36,988 bases of DNA from an uncultured Erysipelotrichaceae bacterium (GTDB taxonomy: Bacteria > Bacillota_I > Bacilli_A > RF39 > UBA660), in NCBI GenBank assembly GCA_902794075.1, contig CADBGE010000003.1, forward strand, positions 1 to 36,988, written 5' to 3'. The notes under the pieces are model-generated. The model was not told where the DNA came from, ran no database searches, and saw only the letters and a program-made list of their open reading frames with translations. The translations under genes were made by a program, and so were the position numbers. Shown here piece by piece: positions 1-7,997 of the stretch (positions are counted from its first letter, which is position 1; each line of letters opens with the position of its first letter).

Positions 1-1424
1 CATAATTTTTCCTCACTAGGAACCATCATATTATATCCACCAGCAGAACCTCTTGGAATAATTGTTACTTTTTGTACATCACTTGCATTTCTAAGTTTTA
101 ATCCGATAACAGCATGTCCTGCTTCATGAAAGGCAACAAGTTTTCTATCGTTTTCAGTATATTTATGACTAACTTTTGCAGGTCCCATTAATACTCTATC
201 AGTTGCTTCATCTATTTCACTCATTGTAATTTCATTTTTATCTCTTCTAACAGCAAGTAAAGCAGCTTCATTAAGTAAATTTTCTAAGTCAGCACCACTA
301 AATCCAGGTGTTCTTTTTGCTAAATTATTTAATGTTATATTTTCTGCTAAAATCTTGTTTTTTGCATGAACGGCAAGAATTTCTTCTCTTCCCCTAACGT
401 CTGGTAAATTAACAGTTACTTGTCTATCAAATCTTCCAGGTCTTAGCAAGGCAGGATCTAATACGTCAGGTCTATTTGTTGCGGCTATAATTATTATACC
501 TTCATTTGCACCAAATCCATCCATCTCAGTAAGTAATTGATTTAGAGTCTGTTCTCTTTCATCATGTCCACCACCAATACCTGATCCTCTTTGTCTACCA
601 ACAGCATCAATTTCATCAATAAATATTAAACAAGGTGCATTTCTTTTTGCTTCCTTAAACATATCTCTTACACGACTTGCCCCAACACCAACAAATAATT
701 CAACAAAATCTGATCCACTTATAAAGTAAAAAGGAACGTTTGCTTCTCCAGCAACTGCTTTCGCAAGTAAAGTCTTACCAGTCCCAGGAGGCCCAAATAA
801 TAAAACTCCTTTTGGTATTCTTGCTCCTAACTTTTGAAATTTTTTAGGGCTTTTCAAGAAATCAATTAACTCTTTAACTTCTTCTTTTTCTTCTTTTAAA
901 CCAGCAACATCCTTAAAAGTCACCTTGTTACTATCATTATTTAATCTAGCTCTACTTTTTCCAAAATCTAATGAACTTTTATTTCCTGCCATCTGTCTAT
1001 TAAAGAACCAAAAAGCAAAAACGATTAAAATTATAATTGGAAGAAAATTAACTAGTATAGCAAGCCATTCTGATGCTTCTGGATCAGGATATACAGTCAT
1101 TTTAAAGTTTTGAGTATCACTAGCTTCAACTATTTTTTTCATTACTTGTTCACTTAAAGGTAGTACAACCTCAAACTTTTCATCTTTTTTATAATTTTCT
1201 AAAGTTCCAACAACCTCATAAACTTGTCCATTTCCTTTAGTTGTAACTTCTAATTCTTTTATTTTACCATTATCAAGTTTTTCCATAAATTCATCATATG
1301 TAAATTCATGATTAGTTCCATTAATAATATTAAAATAATAAAATACACCTAACATAATAATACCAATTATTAGATATGGTAATATTCCTTTTTTTATATT
1401 TTTCTTTTCTGTATTTTTATTCAC
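1..1424 (-). CDS. ftsH: ATP-dependent zinc metalloprotease FtsH (C-terminus beyond window)
   Basis: Membrane-anchored AAA+ protease that degrades membrane and some cytosolic proteins as a hexamer. The reading frame is open from a GTG at 1424 to the window edge, about 474 codons, so the C-terminal part of the peptidase domain is missing. An N-terminal membrane segment follows a short basic stretch ([13 protein letters not shown]), then the extracytoplasmic domain. Walker A reads GPPGTGKT near 775-800, and the zinc site HEAGH is encoded near 112-126. The GTG start is chosen because a strong AAGGAGGA lies at 1431-1438; this Shine-Dalgarno overlaps the tilS stop at 1437, so the two genes are co-transcribed and probably coupled. 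In Bacillus hpt lies between tilS and ftsH; it is absent here. Identity is certain. Confidence 0.97.
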   Translation of the reverse strand, partial: MNKNTEKKNIKKGILPYLIIGIIMLGVFYYFNIINGTNHEFTYDEFMEKLDNGKIKELEVTTKGNGQVYEVVGTLENYKKDEKFEVVLPLSEQVMKKIVEASDTQNFKMTVYPDPEASEWLAILVNFLPIIILIVFAFWFFNRQMAGNKSSLDFGKSRARLNNDSNKVTFKDVAGLKEEKEEVKELIDFLKSPKKFQKLGARIPKGVLLFGPPGTGKTLLAKAVAGEANVPFYFISGSDFVELFVGVGASRVRDMFKEAKRNAPCLIFIDEIDAVGRQRGSGIGGGHDEREQTLNQLLTEMDGFGANEGIIIIAATNRPDVLDPALLRPGRFDRQVTVNLPDVRGREEILAVHAKNKILAENITLNNLAKRTPGFSGADLENLLNEAALLAVRRDKNEITMSEIDEATDRVLMGPAKVSHKYTENDRKLVAFHEAGHAVIGLKLRNASDVQKVTIIPRGSAGGYNMMVPSEEKL

Positions 1425-1436
1425 AAAAATTCCTCC

Positions 1437-2750
1437 TTAGTTATATTTAAGTATTATATCATAATCTTCATTAATTTTTTTATCAAATTTAGATTTTTTT
1501 ATTCCAGGTATCCAAACAACGTTTCCGCAGGAGTCCAAAACAATTGGCCACAAATCTCTTTCATCCATTAATATTTTACTATCTATAAATATATCTTTTA
1601 CCTTTTTACTACCATTTAATCCTTTAACTTTAATTCTATCACCAATTTTTCTCGACCTAATTATAAGAGGCAATGAAACTTCATTACTATTCAAACGACA
1701 TATATTATTACTATTATCAGTTGTTGATTCAATTAATTCTATATAATGTTTATTTGGAAGCATAGCATATCGATCAAATTCGATTTCATAATTAGATATT
1801 ACATCAGTATATCTTATTATTTCAATATAATTATATGATTTTTTAGCAATTACATTATTAGGTAAATCAATTTTACTATTTGCCTTTTTACTTTCTATCA
1901 AATTATTTATAAGTTCTATATGTTTATCATTAATTAATATTAAATCATCTTGATAAAAATCACTTAATATGTAATATAAAATTTCCTTTTGGATAAATCT
2001 ATCTTCCAGTAGAAACCTATCAATTATTAGTTTATTATTTTCTAAACATCTGTTTAGAGCTTTTACTGTAATATTATTTATAAATTTATTTGCCTCATAC
2101 AAAGTATTACTAAACTTTAAAAATTTTAAATGAACATCTTTATCTTCTTTTTTTAGGAATGGAAGCACATATTTTCTATATCTATTTCTGGTATATTTAT
2201 CTTTTTTATTAGAACTATCAATATAGTATTTTACATTATGATCAATATCATACTGTTCTAGTTCATCTTTTGTATAAGAAATAAGTGGTCTAACTATCTT
2301 ATAATCCCCCATGTCAACTATCATTTTAAATCCACCATATCCATTTAAATTAGAACCTCTAACCATTCTCATTAATATTGTTTCCATCAAATCATCACCA
2401 TGATGAGCTGTCATTAAATAATTTGCAGAATATTTATGAACAACATTATCAAAAAAATTGTATCTTATATTTCTTGCTTCGTTATGAAAATTATCATCAC
2501 TATATTCTTCAATAAGCATAGACTCAAAATCTAACTTGTTTTCATAACAGAACACTTTAATAAATTGTTCCTCTTCTACAGATTCTTTTCTAACATTATG
2601 ATTAACATGAGCTATAATTATTTGCAAATTATACTTTTTTCTCAATTTAATAAGCATATCAACAAGCGCCATAGAGTCAGGACCAGTTGAACATCCTACA
2701 ACAATTCGATCGTTGATTTTAAAATTAAAAATTTTATCTAAACTGATCAT
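1437..2750 (-). CDS. tilS: tRNA(Ile)-lysidine synthase TilS
   Basis: Adds lysine to C34 of the CAU-anticodon tRNA-Ile so that it reads AUA, an essential reaction using ATP. The protein is 437 aa, with an N-terminal PP-loop nucleotide-binding domain and a C-terminal substrate domain. The PP-loop reads STGPDS rather than the more common SGGPDS, a conservative change. The frame also permits a TTG start at 2768, but that codon lies before the Shine-Dalgarno GGGAGGAT (2757-2764). The ATG at 2750, seven bases downstream of it, is the start. AUA codons are abundant in this AT-rich window, which fits a need for TilS. It sits between divIC and ftsH as in Bacillus, and an extended -10 promoter lies just upstream. 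Confidence 0.95.
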   Translation of the reverse strand: MISLDKIFNFKINDRIVVGCSTGPDSMALVDMLIKLRKKYNLQIIIAHVNHNVRKESVEEEQFIKVFCYENKLDFESMLIEEYSDDNFHNEARNIRYNFFDNVVHKYSANYLMTAHHGDDLMETILMRMVRGSNLNGYGGFKMIVDMGDYKIVRPLISYTKDELEQYDIDHNVKYYIDSSNKKDKYTRNRYRKYVLPFLKKEDKDVHLKFLKFSNTLYEANKFINNITVKALNRCLENNKLIIDRFLLEDRFIQKEILYYILSDFYQDDLILINDKHIELINNLIESKKANSKIDLPNNVIAKKSYNYIEIIRYTDVISNYEIEFDRYAMLPNKHYIELIESTTDNSNNICRLNSNEVSLPLIIRSRKIGDRIKVKGLNGSKKVKDIFIDSKILMDERDLWPIVLDSCGNVVWIPGIKKSKFDKKINEDYDIILKYN

Positions 2751-2777
2751 AAAATTATCCTCCCGCAAACAATTAAT

Positions 2778-2786
2778 ATTATATCA
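2778..2786 (-). promoter_or_regulatory. extended -10 promoter for tilS-ftsH
   Basis: TGATATAAT on the minus strand, a TGn-extended -10 element, lies in the divIC-tilS gap about 15 bases before the tilS Shine-Dalgarno. No good -35 hexamer is visible. The same TGATATAAT occurs before recF. Confidence 0.5.
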
Positions 2787-2813
2787 TAATAAAAAGAAAA
2801 AAAGAAAAATATA

Positions 2814-3110
2814 TTATTTTTCTTCAGGAATCTGCAAAATATATTCACCATCCTTAGAATATAAATACTTTTCTCTTGCATATCTTGCCACATAATCTGG
2901 ATTTTGTAATCTATCTGCATCCACTTTTAATTGTTCTTCTTTTTCTCTTAAATTTTCTAATTCTTTATTTAATTCATTTTTTTCATGATATTTATCAAAA
3001 ATATCAACCCAATACTTACCAATAGATAAAGTTGTGCCCACAATAATAACAATTGAGCCAATTCCTAAAAAGAAAAATCTTCTTCTTGCTTTCTTTGTTT
3101 TTTTAGCCAC
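2814..3110 (-). CDS. divIC: septum formation initiator DivIC/FtsB-like protein
   Basis: Small bitopic division protein expected to form a complex with FtsL and DivIB at the septum. The 98-aa product has a basic N-terminus, one membrane segment (about residues 12-30) and a charged coiled coil (about 35-65). It ends in the family-typical stretch with NPDYVARYAREKY. The start is GTG at 3110, preceded by AGGTG; the overlapping ATG two bases upstream is in another frame. It is the first gene of divIC-tilS-ftsH, as in Bacillus, although yabR and spoIIE are missing between divIC and tilS. A promoter and an inverted repeat lie just upstream. Confidence 0.9.
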   Translation of the reverse strand: MAKKTKKARRRFFFLGIGSIVIIVGTTLSIGKYWVDIFDKYHEKNELNKELENLREKEEQLKVDADRLQNPDYVARYAREKYLYSKDGEYILQIPEEK

Positions 3111-3127
3111 ATCACTTCACCTACCTC

Positions 3128-3175
3128 TTCGTATTATATTATATAACTAATACGAATAATGTATCAATATGTCAA
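3128..3175 (-). promoter_or_regulatory. divIC promoter with overlapping inverted repeat
   Basis: On the minus strand, TTGACA (3170-3175) and TATTAG (3147-3152) are separated by 17 bases. A perfect 9-bp inverted repeat, TTCGTATTA at 3128-3136 and TAATACGAA at 3148-3156 with an 11-base spacer, covers the -10 and the expected transcription start, and ends just before the divIC Shine-Dalgarno. This is an operator-like arrangement. I do not recognise the repeat as the LexA, CtsR or HrcA consensus. Confidence 0.55.
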
Positions 3176-3199
3176 AAGCCAATTTACACTATATTTACG

Positions 3200-3454
3200 T
3201 TATTTATTTAAATAACAATATGAAATCAAAAAACCAAGAAAAGCAGACAAAAAAAAGTATAGATGAATAATACCATCATTCAAAAGAAATATAACTAAAA
3301 AGTATAATAAAGAAATCAGTATACTTAAAAACAACAATAAAATATATTTTCTTTTTCTGTTTAAATATTTATAAAAGAAATTACAAAATATAAAAATACA
3401 TATTCCAAAGATAAAAGAAAATAATAAACATAATAATTGAGTAATTAAATTCAA
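3200..3454 (-). CDS. yabQ: YabQ-like spore membrane protein
   Basis: A hydrophobic 84-aa protein with about three predicted membrane segments, separated by a short basic loop (YLNRKRKY). In Bacillus, YabQ is a polytopic protein of the mother-cell-derived forespore membrane needed for cortex formation. It is about 210 aa there, so this copy matches only the membrane core. The call rests mainly on hydrophobicity and on position: its start overlaps the yabP stop by four bases and divIC follows, exactly the Bacillus yabP-yabQ-divIC order. Sequence similarity alone would be weak evidence. Confidence 0.7.
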   Translation of the reverse strand: MNLITQLLCLLFSFIFGICIFIFCNFFYKYLNRKRKYILLLFLSILISLLYFLVIFLLNDGIIHLYFFLSAFLGFLISYCYLNK

Positions 3455-3744
3455 TATTTAAATAACCTACTTATTATTCCTTCTTCATTTGATTTCTTAT
3501 TTTCTAACAAATACTCTATTGAATTAATATTTCCTTTAATTGTAACATTTCCTGATAATGTGTCTAACTTTATAAGTTCTAAATCTTCTCCTTTAATCAC
3601 CATAAATCCCATTGTAGTATCTAATATAAAATGTATTTTATCAAATGTATCAATCTTTTTTACACCCGTGATTACTAAAGTCTTTCTTTCTAACAAGCTA
3701 ACACTATGATTGTAATTATTAATACTAGAATTATTTTTATCCAT
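3451..3744 (-). CDS. yabP: spore protein YabP
   Basis: YabP-family protein, required for spore cortex assembly in Bacillus and made in the mother cell. The 97-aa product contains the family pattern: a polar N-terminus, then LVITGVKKIDTFD, a block with TTMGFMVIKGEDLEL, and a final NVTIKGNINSIEYL. The Shine-Dalgarno AGGAGG lies seven bases before the ATG at 3744. It overlaps yabQ by four bases. This is one of the clearest signs that the organism is a spore former or recently descended from one. Confidence 0.9.
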   Translation of the reverse strand: MDKNNSSINNYNHSVSLLERKTLVITGVKKIDTFDKIHFILDTTMGFMVIKGEDLELIKLDTLSGNVTIKGNINSIEYLLENKKSNEEGIISRLFKY

Positions 3745-3789
3745 TTTATCCTCCTAGTAATATATATGAAAAAAAATATATTTTAGTAC

Positions 3790-3815
3790 AAAAAAAGATG
3801 CTCAAGCATCTTTTT
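3790..3815 (-). terminator. terminator after spoVG
   Basis: GATGCT (3797-3802) and AGCATC (3805-3810) form a 6-bp stem with a two-base gap, extended by A:T pairs and followed on the minus strand by a run of seven U. It begins eight bases after the spoVG stop and separates spoVG from yabP. Confidence 0.8.
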
Positions 3816-3822
3816 ATTATTA

Positions 3823-4098
3823 TTACTCTTCTTCTGCTACTTCTTCTGCTTTATCATAAGCTTCTAAAATTGCTTCTTCGAACATTGCACGAACTTCTGG
3901 ATTAATTGGATGAGCAATATCACGGTATCCACCAGCAGCAGTTTTTCTGCTTGGCATTGCTATAAATAAACCATTATCTCCTTCAATAATTCTGATATCA
4001 TGTACAGCAAAACTGTCATCTAATAATACAGATGCGATTCCCTTCATACGTGAACCTTCTTTTTCAATCTTTCGTACATTTACTGATGTAATTTTCAT
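3823..4098 (-). CDS. spoVG: SpoVG RNA-binding regulator
   Basis: Small nucleic-acid-binding protein that acts in septation and sporulation control in Bacillus and as a global regulator elsewhere. At 91 aa it has the usual length. It carries the family N-terminus [11 protein letters not shown], the core FIAMPSRK and [13 protein letters not shown], and an acidic C-terminal tail. It is monocistronic, with its own promoter upstream and a strong terminator downstream. GGGAGGAAAA precedes the ATG. SpoVG also occurs in non-spore-formers, so by itself it does not prove sporulation. Confidence 0.97.
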   Translation of the reverse strand: MKITSVNVRKIEKEGSRMKGIASVLLDDSFAVHDIRIIEGDNGLFIAMPSRKTAAGGYRDIAHPINPEVRAMFEEAILEAYDKAEEVAEEE

Positions 4099-4140
4099 AA
4101 GATTTTCCTCCCTCTTAAAGCAAAAACACTTTACAAAATA

Positions 4141-4169
4141 ATTTTATAATATATTTTTTGAAAAAGCAA
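4141..4169 (-). promoter_or_regulatory. spoVG promoter (sigma-A type)
   Basis: On the minus strand TTGCTT (4164-4169) and TAAAAT (4141-4146) are separated by 17 bases, about 40 bases before the spoVG start. Bacillus spoVG is sigma-H dependent; I see a housekeeping-type promoter here. Confidence 0.5.
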
Positions 4170-4188
4170 TCTTTTTTGCATTATTGAG

Positions 4189-4404
4189 TTACTTTAAATA
4201 TATTTTTAAATTTTTTATTGCATAATCACTATAACTTACTGCTCTTAGCCTACCATCATCTGCTTTAATTGTAAATATTCTTGAATATATTTTATCAATA
4301 TATCCATCAAATTTCTCATATTGTCCTCTCCCCAAACAATAAGAAAAAGAACACTTTACATTTAAAAAAGCAATAACCTTTTTTCTAATAGAATCAATAT
4401 TCAT
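4189..4404 (-). CDS. veg: Veg family protein
   Basis: A 71-aa Veg-family protein, conserved in Firmicutes near the origin and linked in Bacillus to biofilm gene control and spore outgrowth; its molecular role is unclear. The N-terminal helix (SIRKKVIAFLN) is followed by a small beta domain with the family pattern of a glycine-containing turn, GYIDKIYSRIFTIK and RAVSYSDYAIK. It overlaps the yabG stop by four bases (start 4404), as in the yabG-veg order of Bacillus, so it is probably co-transcribed with yabG. Confidence 0.85.
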   Translation of the reverse strand: MNIDSIRKKVIAFLNVKCSFSYCLGRGQYEKFDGYIDKIYSRIFTIKADDGRLRAVSYSDYAIKNLKIYLK

Positions 4405-5177
4405 CTTGGAAACCCCACATACATAGTACCATTGGTAATAATACCCCCAATACCATCACTACCATATTTCGTTTTTTTAATAAGATTTATAAGATCAATA
4501 CTTTGGTTTCTATCAGAAAAAGCAACTGAAGATGCAATAATTGCAGGATCTAATGCATGAATATTAATTCTTTTTGGACTTGATGCAAAGTTTGCTCCTG
4601 CTTTTATAAGTTCTTCATAATCCGATTGACATGCTCCTGCTATAATTATTAATTTATCTTGATTTCTTTCATACTTTCTTGCTTCCTTTATTGCTAACAT
4701 AAAATTACTAGAATTTAAATAGTTATTTAAATCACTTTTATCATCTGTTCTATTATAAAAAGCATCATGACCAGTTATTACCAACACGTCAGGCCTATAT
4801 TCATTTAATAATTCGAATACCTTCTTTTTTATTTTATCTTCACTTAACGTTATTCCATTTGCTTTTATTCCCAATTTCTTATAAAAATTCATACATCTAT
4901 CTAAGTACTCATTATCACCATCTATATGAAGAATTTTCCCAGGCAAATAAAAATAATTATCTCTATCAAACTTGATTGTGTTCAAACTATCTCTTATTAT
5001 TAATTCATCATCACTATTCACAGATGACTTTGTCAAATCATTAATAAAAGCATCTGCATATATTCTTAAATCTACACCTTTTAAATAAACAACATCATTA
5101 TTTATTGAAATAATTTTAAAAACAATATCATTATGATGAGAATTACGTGTAACAATATCACCAACTTTAAAATTCAT
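4401..5177 (-). CDS. yabG: sporulation-specific protease YabG
   Basis: YabG is a cysteine-type protease that trims spore coat proteins in Bacillus and processes cortex-lytic and germinant-receptor components in clostridia. The 258-aa product has an N-terminal small barrel (FKVGDIVTRNSHHND), then HIDGD, a Rossmann-like block (VLVITGHDAF) and the conserved IIAGACQSDYEELIKAGANFASSPKRI region, which holds the conserved Cys. A GTG at 5189 is in frame but lies within the Shine-Dalgarno AGGTGA (5186-5191); the ATG at 5177 is the start. It follows rsmA as in Bacillus. Confidence 0.93.
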   Translation of the reverse strand: MNFKVGDIVTRNSHHNDIVFKIISINNDVVYLKGVDLRIYADAFINDLTKSSVNSDDELIIRDSLNTIKFDRDNYFYLPGKILHIDGDNEYLDRCMNFYKKLGIKANGITLSEDKIKKKVFELLNEYRPDVLVITGHDAFYNRTDDKSDLNNYLNSSNFMLAIKEARKYERNQDKLIIIAGACQSDYEELIKAGANFASSPKRINIHALDPAIIASSVAFSDRNQSIDLINLIKKTKYGSDGIGGIITNGTMYVGFPR

Positions 5178-5205
5178 AAATAATATCACCTATAAAATAA
5201 TATTC

Positions 5206-5232
5206 AAAAAAAAAGGAAATATTATCATTTCC
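5206..5232 (-). terminator. terminator of rsmA, overlapping its stop codon
   Basis: ATTTCC (5227-5232) and GGAAAT (5215-5220) form a 6-bp stem around a six-base loop, followed on the minus strand by nine T. The upstream arm lies in the last codons of rsmA. Confidence 0.8.
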
Positions 5233-6025
5233 ATAACTCATTACATATATCGACAAAAACATCAACATTTAACATTTCAGCTCTAACATTTAAATCATAT
5301 CCATATTTTTTTAATACATTATTTATAACATTTAAATCATATTGTTTTAAATTATTCTTTATATTTTTTCTTTTATATTGAAAACTATCTCTTATAATTC
5401 TTTCAAAAAAATCAAAATTTAAAACTTTTAATTTTTTCTTTTTTTCTTTAAATGAAACTACAACACTATCAACTTTTGGTACAGGAACAAATTCTTTTTT
5501 TGAAACGAAAAACTCTTTTTTAATATCAAAAAAATAATTTAATAAAACAGTTATTGATCCATACTCCCTACTACCAGGTTTTGTACTAAATCTCTCTCCT
5601 ACTTCTTTCTGTACCATCATAACTATATTATCAAAATGCAAATTACTTTTTATCAACTTTAATATTATAGGAGTAGTAATATAATATGGAACATTACTTA
5701 CAAAAAAGAGTTTTTCATAAGTATAATTAGAAACATCACTAACAATATCTGCTTCTAAAAAATCTTGAAATAATATATCAACATTAGACAATCCATCTAA
5801 TTTTAATGCTAATTCACTTTCCAATTCAGAATCTATCTCATATGCCAAAACATTTTTTGCTTTTGCAGAAAGTTCTTTTGTCATTATTCCACCGCCTGGG
5901 CCAACTTCAACAACAAGAGAACTATTATTGACACCGCTCGTATCAACAATTCTTCTTACAATATTTTTATCTTTTAGAAAATTCTGTCCAAGTTTTTTTT
6001 TAAATTTTACATCATATTTTTCCAT
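5225..6025 (-). CDS. rsmA: 16S rRNA (adenine1518-N6/adenine1519-N6)-dimethyltransferase RsmA
   Basis: Dimethylates the two adjacent adenosines in helix 45 of 16S rRNA using S-adenosylmethionine; also called KsgA. The 266-aa product has the N-terminal KKLGQNFL motif, the SAM-binding VEVGPGGGIMTKEL (about residues 38-52) and the catalytic NVPYY (about 112-116), followed by the helical C-terminal domain. GGTGAT lies eight bases before the ATG. In Bacillus rnmV and yabE lie just upstream; neither is present, and the signal peptidase gene is there instead. It ends in its own terminator. Confidence 0.98.
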   Translation of the reverse strand: MEKYDVKFKKKLGQNFLKDKNIVRRIVDTSGVNNSSLVVEVGPGGGIMTKELSAKAKNVLAYEIDSELESELALKLDGLSNVDILFQDFLEADIVSDVSNYTYEKLFFVSNVPYYITTPIILKLIKSNLHFDNIVMMVQKEVGERFSTKPGSREYGSITVLLNYFFDIKKEFFVSKKEFVPVPKVDSVVVSFKEKKKKLKVLNFDFFERIIRDSFQYKRKNIKNNLKQYDLNVINNVLKKYGYDLNVRAEMLNVDVFVDICNELWK

Positions 6026-6063
6026 AAATAATCACCAAACGAGTTTTATTATAAATCAAAATA

Positions 6064-6095
6064 ATAAAAAAAGAAAGATTGTTTTAAGCAATCTT
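6064..6095 (-). terminator. terminator of the signal peptidase gene
   Basis: AAGATTG (minus 6095-6089) and CAATCTT (minus 6081-6075) form a 7-bp stem with a seven-base loop, followed by TTCTTTTTTT. The upstream arm encodes the last residues of the signal peptidase. Confidence 0.75.
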
Positions 6096-6689
6096 AACAT
6101 TTTTCTTAAATAATATTCCAATTCTTGCAAAATCTATCAAAAGAATCAATAATGAAGGAATTAATATTAACAATATAACATTTAAAGGCTTAGAAACAAA
6201 GTTTCTAACAAAACCAAGTTTAGGTATAATAAATAATACTTTTCCATAAATATTATCTGTAATTACACTATTTTTATCTGCAACAGTATTATTATCTCCC
6301 TTTGTGACATATGTAGAACTAAAACCACTTATATTATTCTTATTTATTATTCTATGTGTCACAACCATACCAGAAGGATCATATTCAGTAGAATAAAAGC
6401 TTATAATATCACCAACAATATAATCATTATTATTATTTCTTTTTACAACTATTGCATCATTTATTTTTATAGTCGGAACCATACTTGGAGAAACAATTAT
6501 ATAACCATTAAAAATAGGACTCTTATAATTTCCAGACTTTACATTCATATATAAATCTGCATAATAAATTATAATAATTCCAAATATTATTAAAACAACA
6601 CTAAAAAGGGCAATAAAAAATGCTCTAGTGATAAACTTAGATAAATAACTAATTTTTCCTAACATTTGACTTCTTTCAGTTATTTGCAT
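6084..6689 (-). CDS. signal peptidase I, SipW/archaeal type
   Basis: Membrane serine protease that removes signal peptides. The 201-aa product has an N-terminal membrane helix (about residues 23-45) and a C-terminal one (about 168-190). The nucleophile is Ser69 in SPSMVPTI. The family-defining His112 (VVTHRI) replaces the Lys of bacterial type enzymes, and Asp132 lies in TKGDNN. These features place it with SipW and the ER-type signal peptidases. In Bacillus, SipW processes the biofilm proteins TasA and TapA. Here the gene lies just downstream of two related membrane-anchored exported proteins, but behind their terminator, so it is probably a separate transcript; a TATAAT lies at minus 6722-6717. 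GGAG precedes the ATG by ten bases. Confidence 0.9.
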   Translation of the reverse strand: MQITERSQMLGKISYLSKFITRAFFIALFSVVLIIFGIIIIYYADLYMNVKSGNYKSPIFNGYIIVSPSMVPTIKINDAIVVKRNNNNDYIVGDIISFYSTEYDPSGMVVTHRIINKNNISGFSSTYVTKGDNNTVADKNSVITDNIYGKVLFIIPKLGFVRNFVSKPLNVILLILIPSLLILLIDFARIGILFKKNVKIA

Positions 6690-6751
6690 ATTAATAATAC
6701 TCCATTCTTATAATTTATTATATACATTTTAATCATAAAAAACTAGAAAAA

Positions 6752-6783
6752 CAAAAAAATGAAGTGTAAAGTTTACTTCATTT
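6752..6783 (-). terminator. terminator between the exported protein gene and the signal peptidase gene
   Basis: AAATGAAGT (minus 6783-6775) and ACTTCATTT (minus 6765-6757) form a 9-bp stem with a nine-base, partly self-complementary loop, followed by T7. It starts at the base after the stop codon of the 195-aa gene. Confidence 0.8.
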
Positions 6784-7371
6784 TTATTCTGCTTTTGCAA
6801 CAATATTTATTTCAAGTTTATAATTCGCACTGGTAACGAGACTTGTTTCTGAAACCCACGTTCTTATTCTATAATTATCTATAGTGCTTTTCGTCCTCTT
6901 TTGTTTTACTAAAACCATGTTTCCTTTTTCTGTACCAATATCAGTTTTCTTTTTTTGTCCTTTAAAAATAGTTGGTTCCAATATACTGTTATATGTTCCT
7001 CTATCCTCTTTCTCTAAGTAAATTTTTATATCATTAAAATTAACATTACCACTTATCTTTTTTACTGATAATTCATAGACAACTTCTTTTGCGTCCTTTA
7101 TTTCTGTATCTACTGAAAAATCAAAATAACTTCCATCAGAATTTGATGTTACTGCTACTGCATCTGTAACAGAACTAGCATTTGTAATATTTAAAAAATT
7201 AACATCTGAAGAATAATTTAAAGTGACATTACCACCTTTTTTATCTTCAGTTACTACTTTTTCTCTATTTTTACTAAAAACAACAAATCCAATTATAGTA
7301 ATAATAACAAATATTATAAAAAGTACTAAAATTAATATCTTAAATTTTTTTGACATACTTTCCTTTTCCAT
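6784..7371 (-). CDS. membrane-anchored exported beta-rich protein (paralogue B)
   Basis: Function not recognised. The 195-aa product has a basic N-terminus, one hydrophobic segment (about residues 11-33), then a polar extracytoplasmic domain rich in V, T, S and N and predicted mostly beta. The C-terminal block YRIRTWVSETSLVTSANY (about 167-184) matches the end of the protein encoded just upstream (FIIRVWVTDNYVSLSNNY), with shared I-R-x-W-V, an acidic position, S and NY. The two are therefore paralogues. Their neighbour is a SipW-type signal peptidase, so TasA/camelysin-like surface proteins are an attractive comparison, but that is inference and no clear A-x-A cleavage site follows the hydrophobic segment. 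GGAGG overlaps the upstream stop, suggesting coupling. Confidence 0.8.
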   Translation of the reverse strand: MEKESMSKKFKILILVLFIIFVIITIIGFVVFSKNREKVVTEDKKGGNVTLNYSSDVNFLNITNASSVTDAVAVTSNSDGSYFDFSVDTEIKDAKEVVYELSVKKISGNVNFNDIKIYLEKEDRGTYNSILEPTIFKGQKKKTDIGTEKGNMVLVKQKRTKSTIDNYRIRTWVSETSLVTSANYKLEINIVAKAE

Positions 7372-7379
7372 TATACCTC

Positions 7380-7955
7380 CTATATAGATCTTACACCTAT
7401 ATCAAATGAGAAATAATTATTACTTAAAGAAACATAATTATCAGTTACCCATACTCTTATAATAAATTTTTTTCTTTGATATTTATCAATTTTATCAGTA
7501 TATAAAACTTTACTATCAGCTTTATCTTTAATATAACTTAAATTTCTATATGATGGTGCTTTATTATTATCAAAAATACCAACAGGATTATCTTTATCAT
7601 CAGTCAAATAAAATTTAACAAAATCATTATTAATTTCATTTGTATTTAAATTATTCTTTTTTATATATAACTGATATGTTTTACTTTTAGAACTTACATT
7701 AACAATTTCAAAATCTACCTTTTTGTACCCTCCTGAAATATTATCAGAAATTGTTTTTCCAAATTTATCATTTACAGGCAAAGAATTATCTATTGTAACA
7801 TTTTCTAAATCAGCGTATAAAATTACATCTGCCTCATCTATATTATTCTTATTAGTAAAAACAATAAAATAAACTAAAACACATAGCAATACAGCTATTA
7901 CTGTAAATAAAAATATATTTAAGTTAAAATTTTTTTTCTTTTTAACATTTATCAC
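7380..7955 (-). CDS. membrane-anchored exported beta-rich protein (paralogue A)
   Basis: Function not recognised. The 191-aa product has a basic N-terminus (MINVKKKKNFN), a hydrophobic segment (about residues 13-33) and an extracytoplasmic domain that is Asn/Asp/Lys-rich and probably beta-sandwich. It contains VDFEIVNVSSKSKTYQLYI, comparable with YFDFSVDTEIKDAKEVVYEL in paralogue B, and ends with the shared I-R-x-W-V block. Cys is present only in the membrane segment. The start is GTG at 7955 after GGTGAT. It follows tatD by 42 bases without a clear terminator between them, and a TATAAT at minus 7975-7970 may give it its own promoter. It is absent from the corresponding Bacillus locus. Confidence 0.8.
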   Translation of the reverse strand: MINVKKKKNFNLNIFLFTVIAVLLCVLVYFIVFTNKNNIDEADVILYADLENVTIDNSLPVNDKFGKTISDNISGGYKKVDFEIVNVSSKSKTYQLYIKKNNLNTNEINNDFVKFYLTDDKDNPVGIFDNNKAPSYRNLSYIKDKADSKVLYTDKIDKYQRKKFIIRVWVTDNYVSLSNNYFSFDIGVRSI

Positions 7956-7997
7956 TATATCACCAACCCATTATACAACTATAAGATAACATAAATA

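Noticed and set aside
925-1113. 62-aa plus-strand frame at the ftsH 5' half
   Set aside because: Lies antisense within ftsH, whose AAA domain is unmistakable; no similarity or ribosome site.
3745-3790. Sigma-E promoter for yabP-yabQ
   Set aside because: A CATATATAT resembling a -10 is present, but I could not find a -35 at the right distance.
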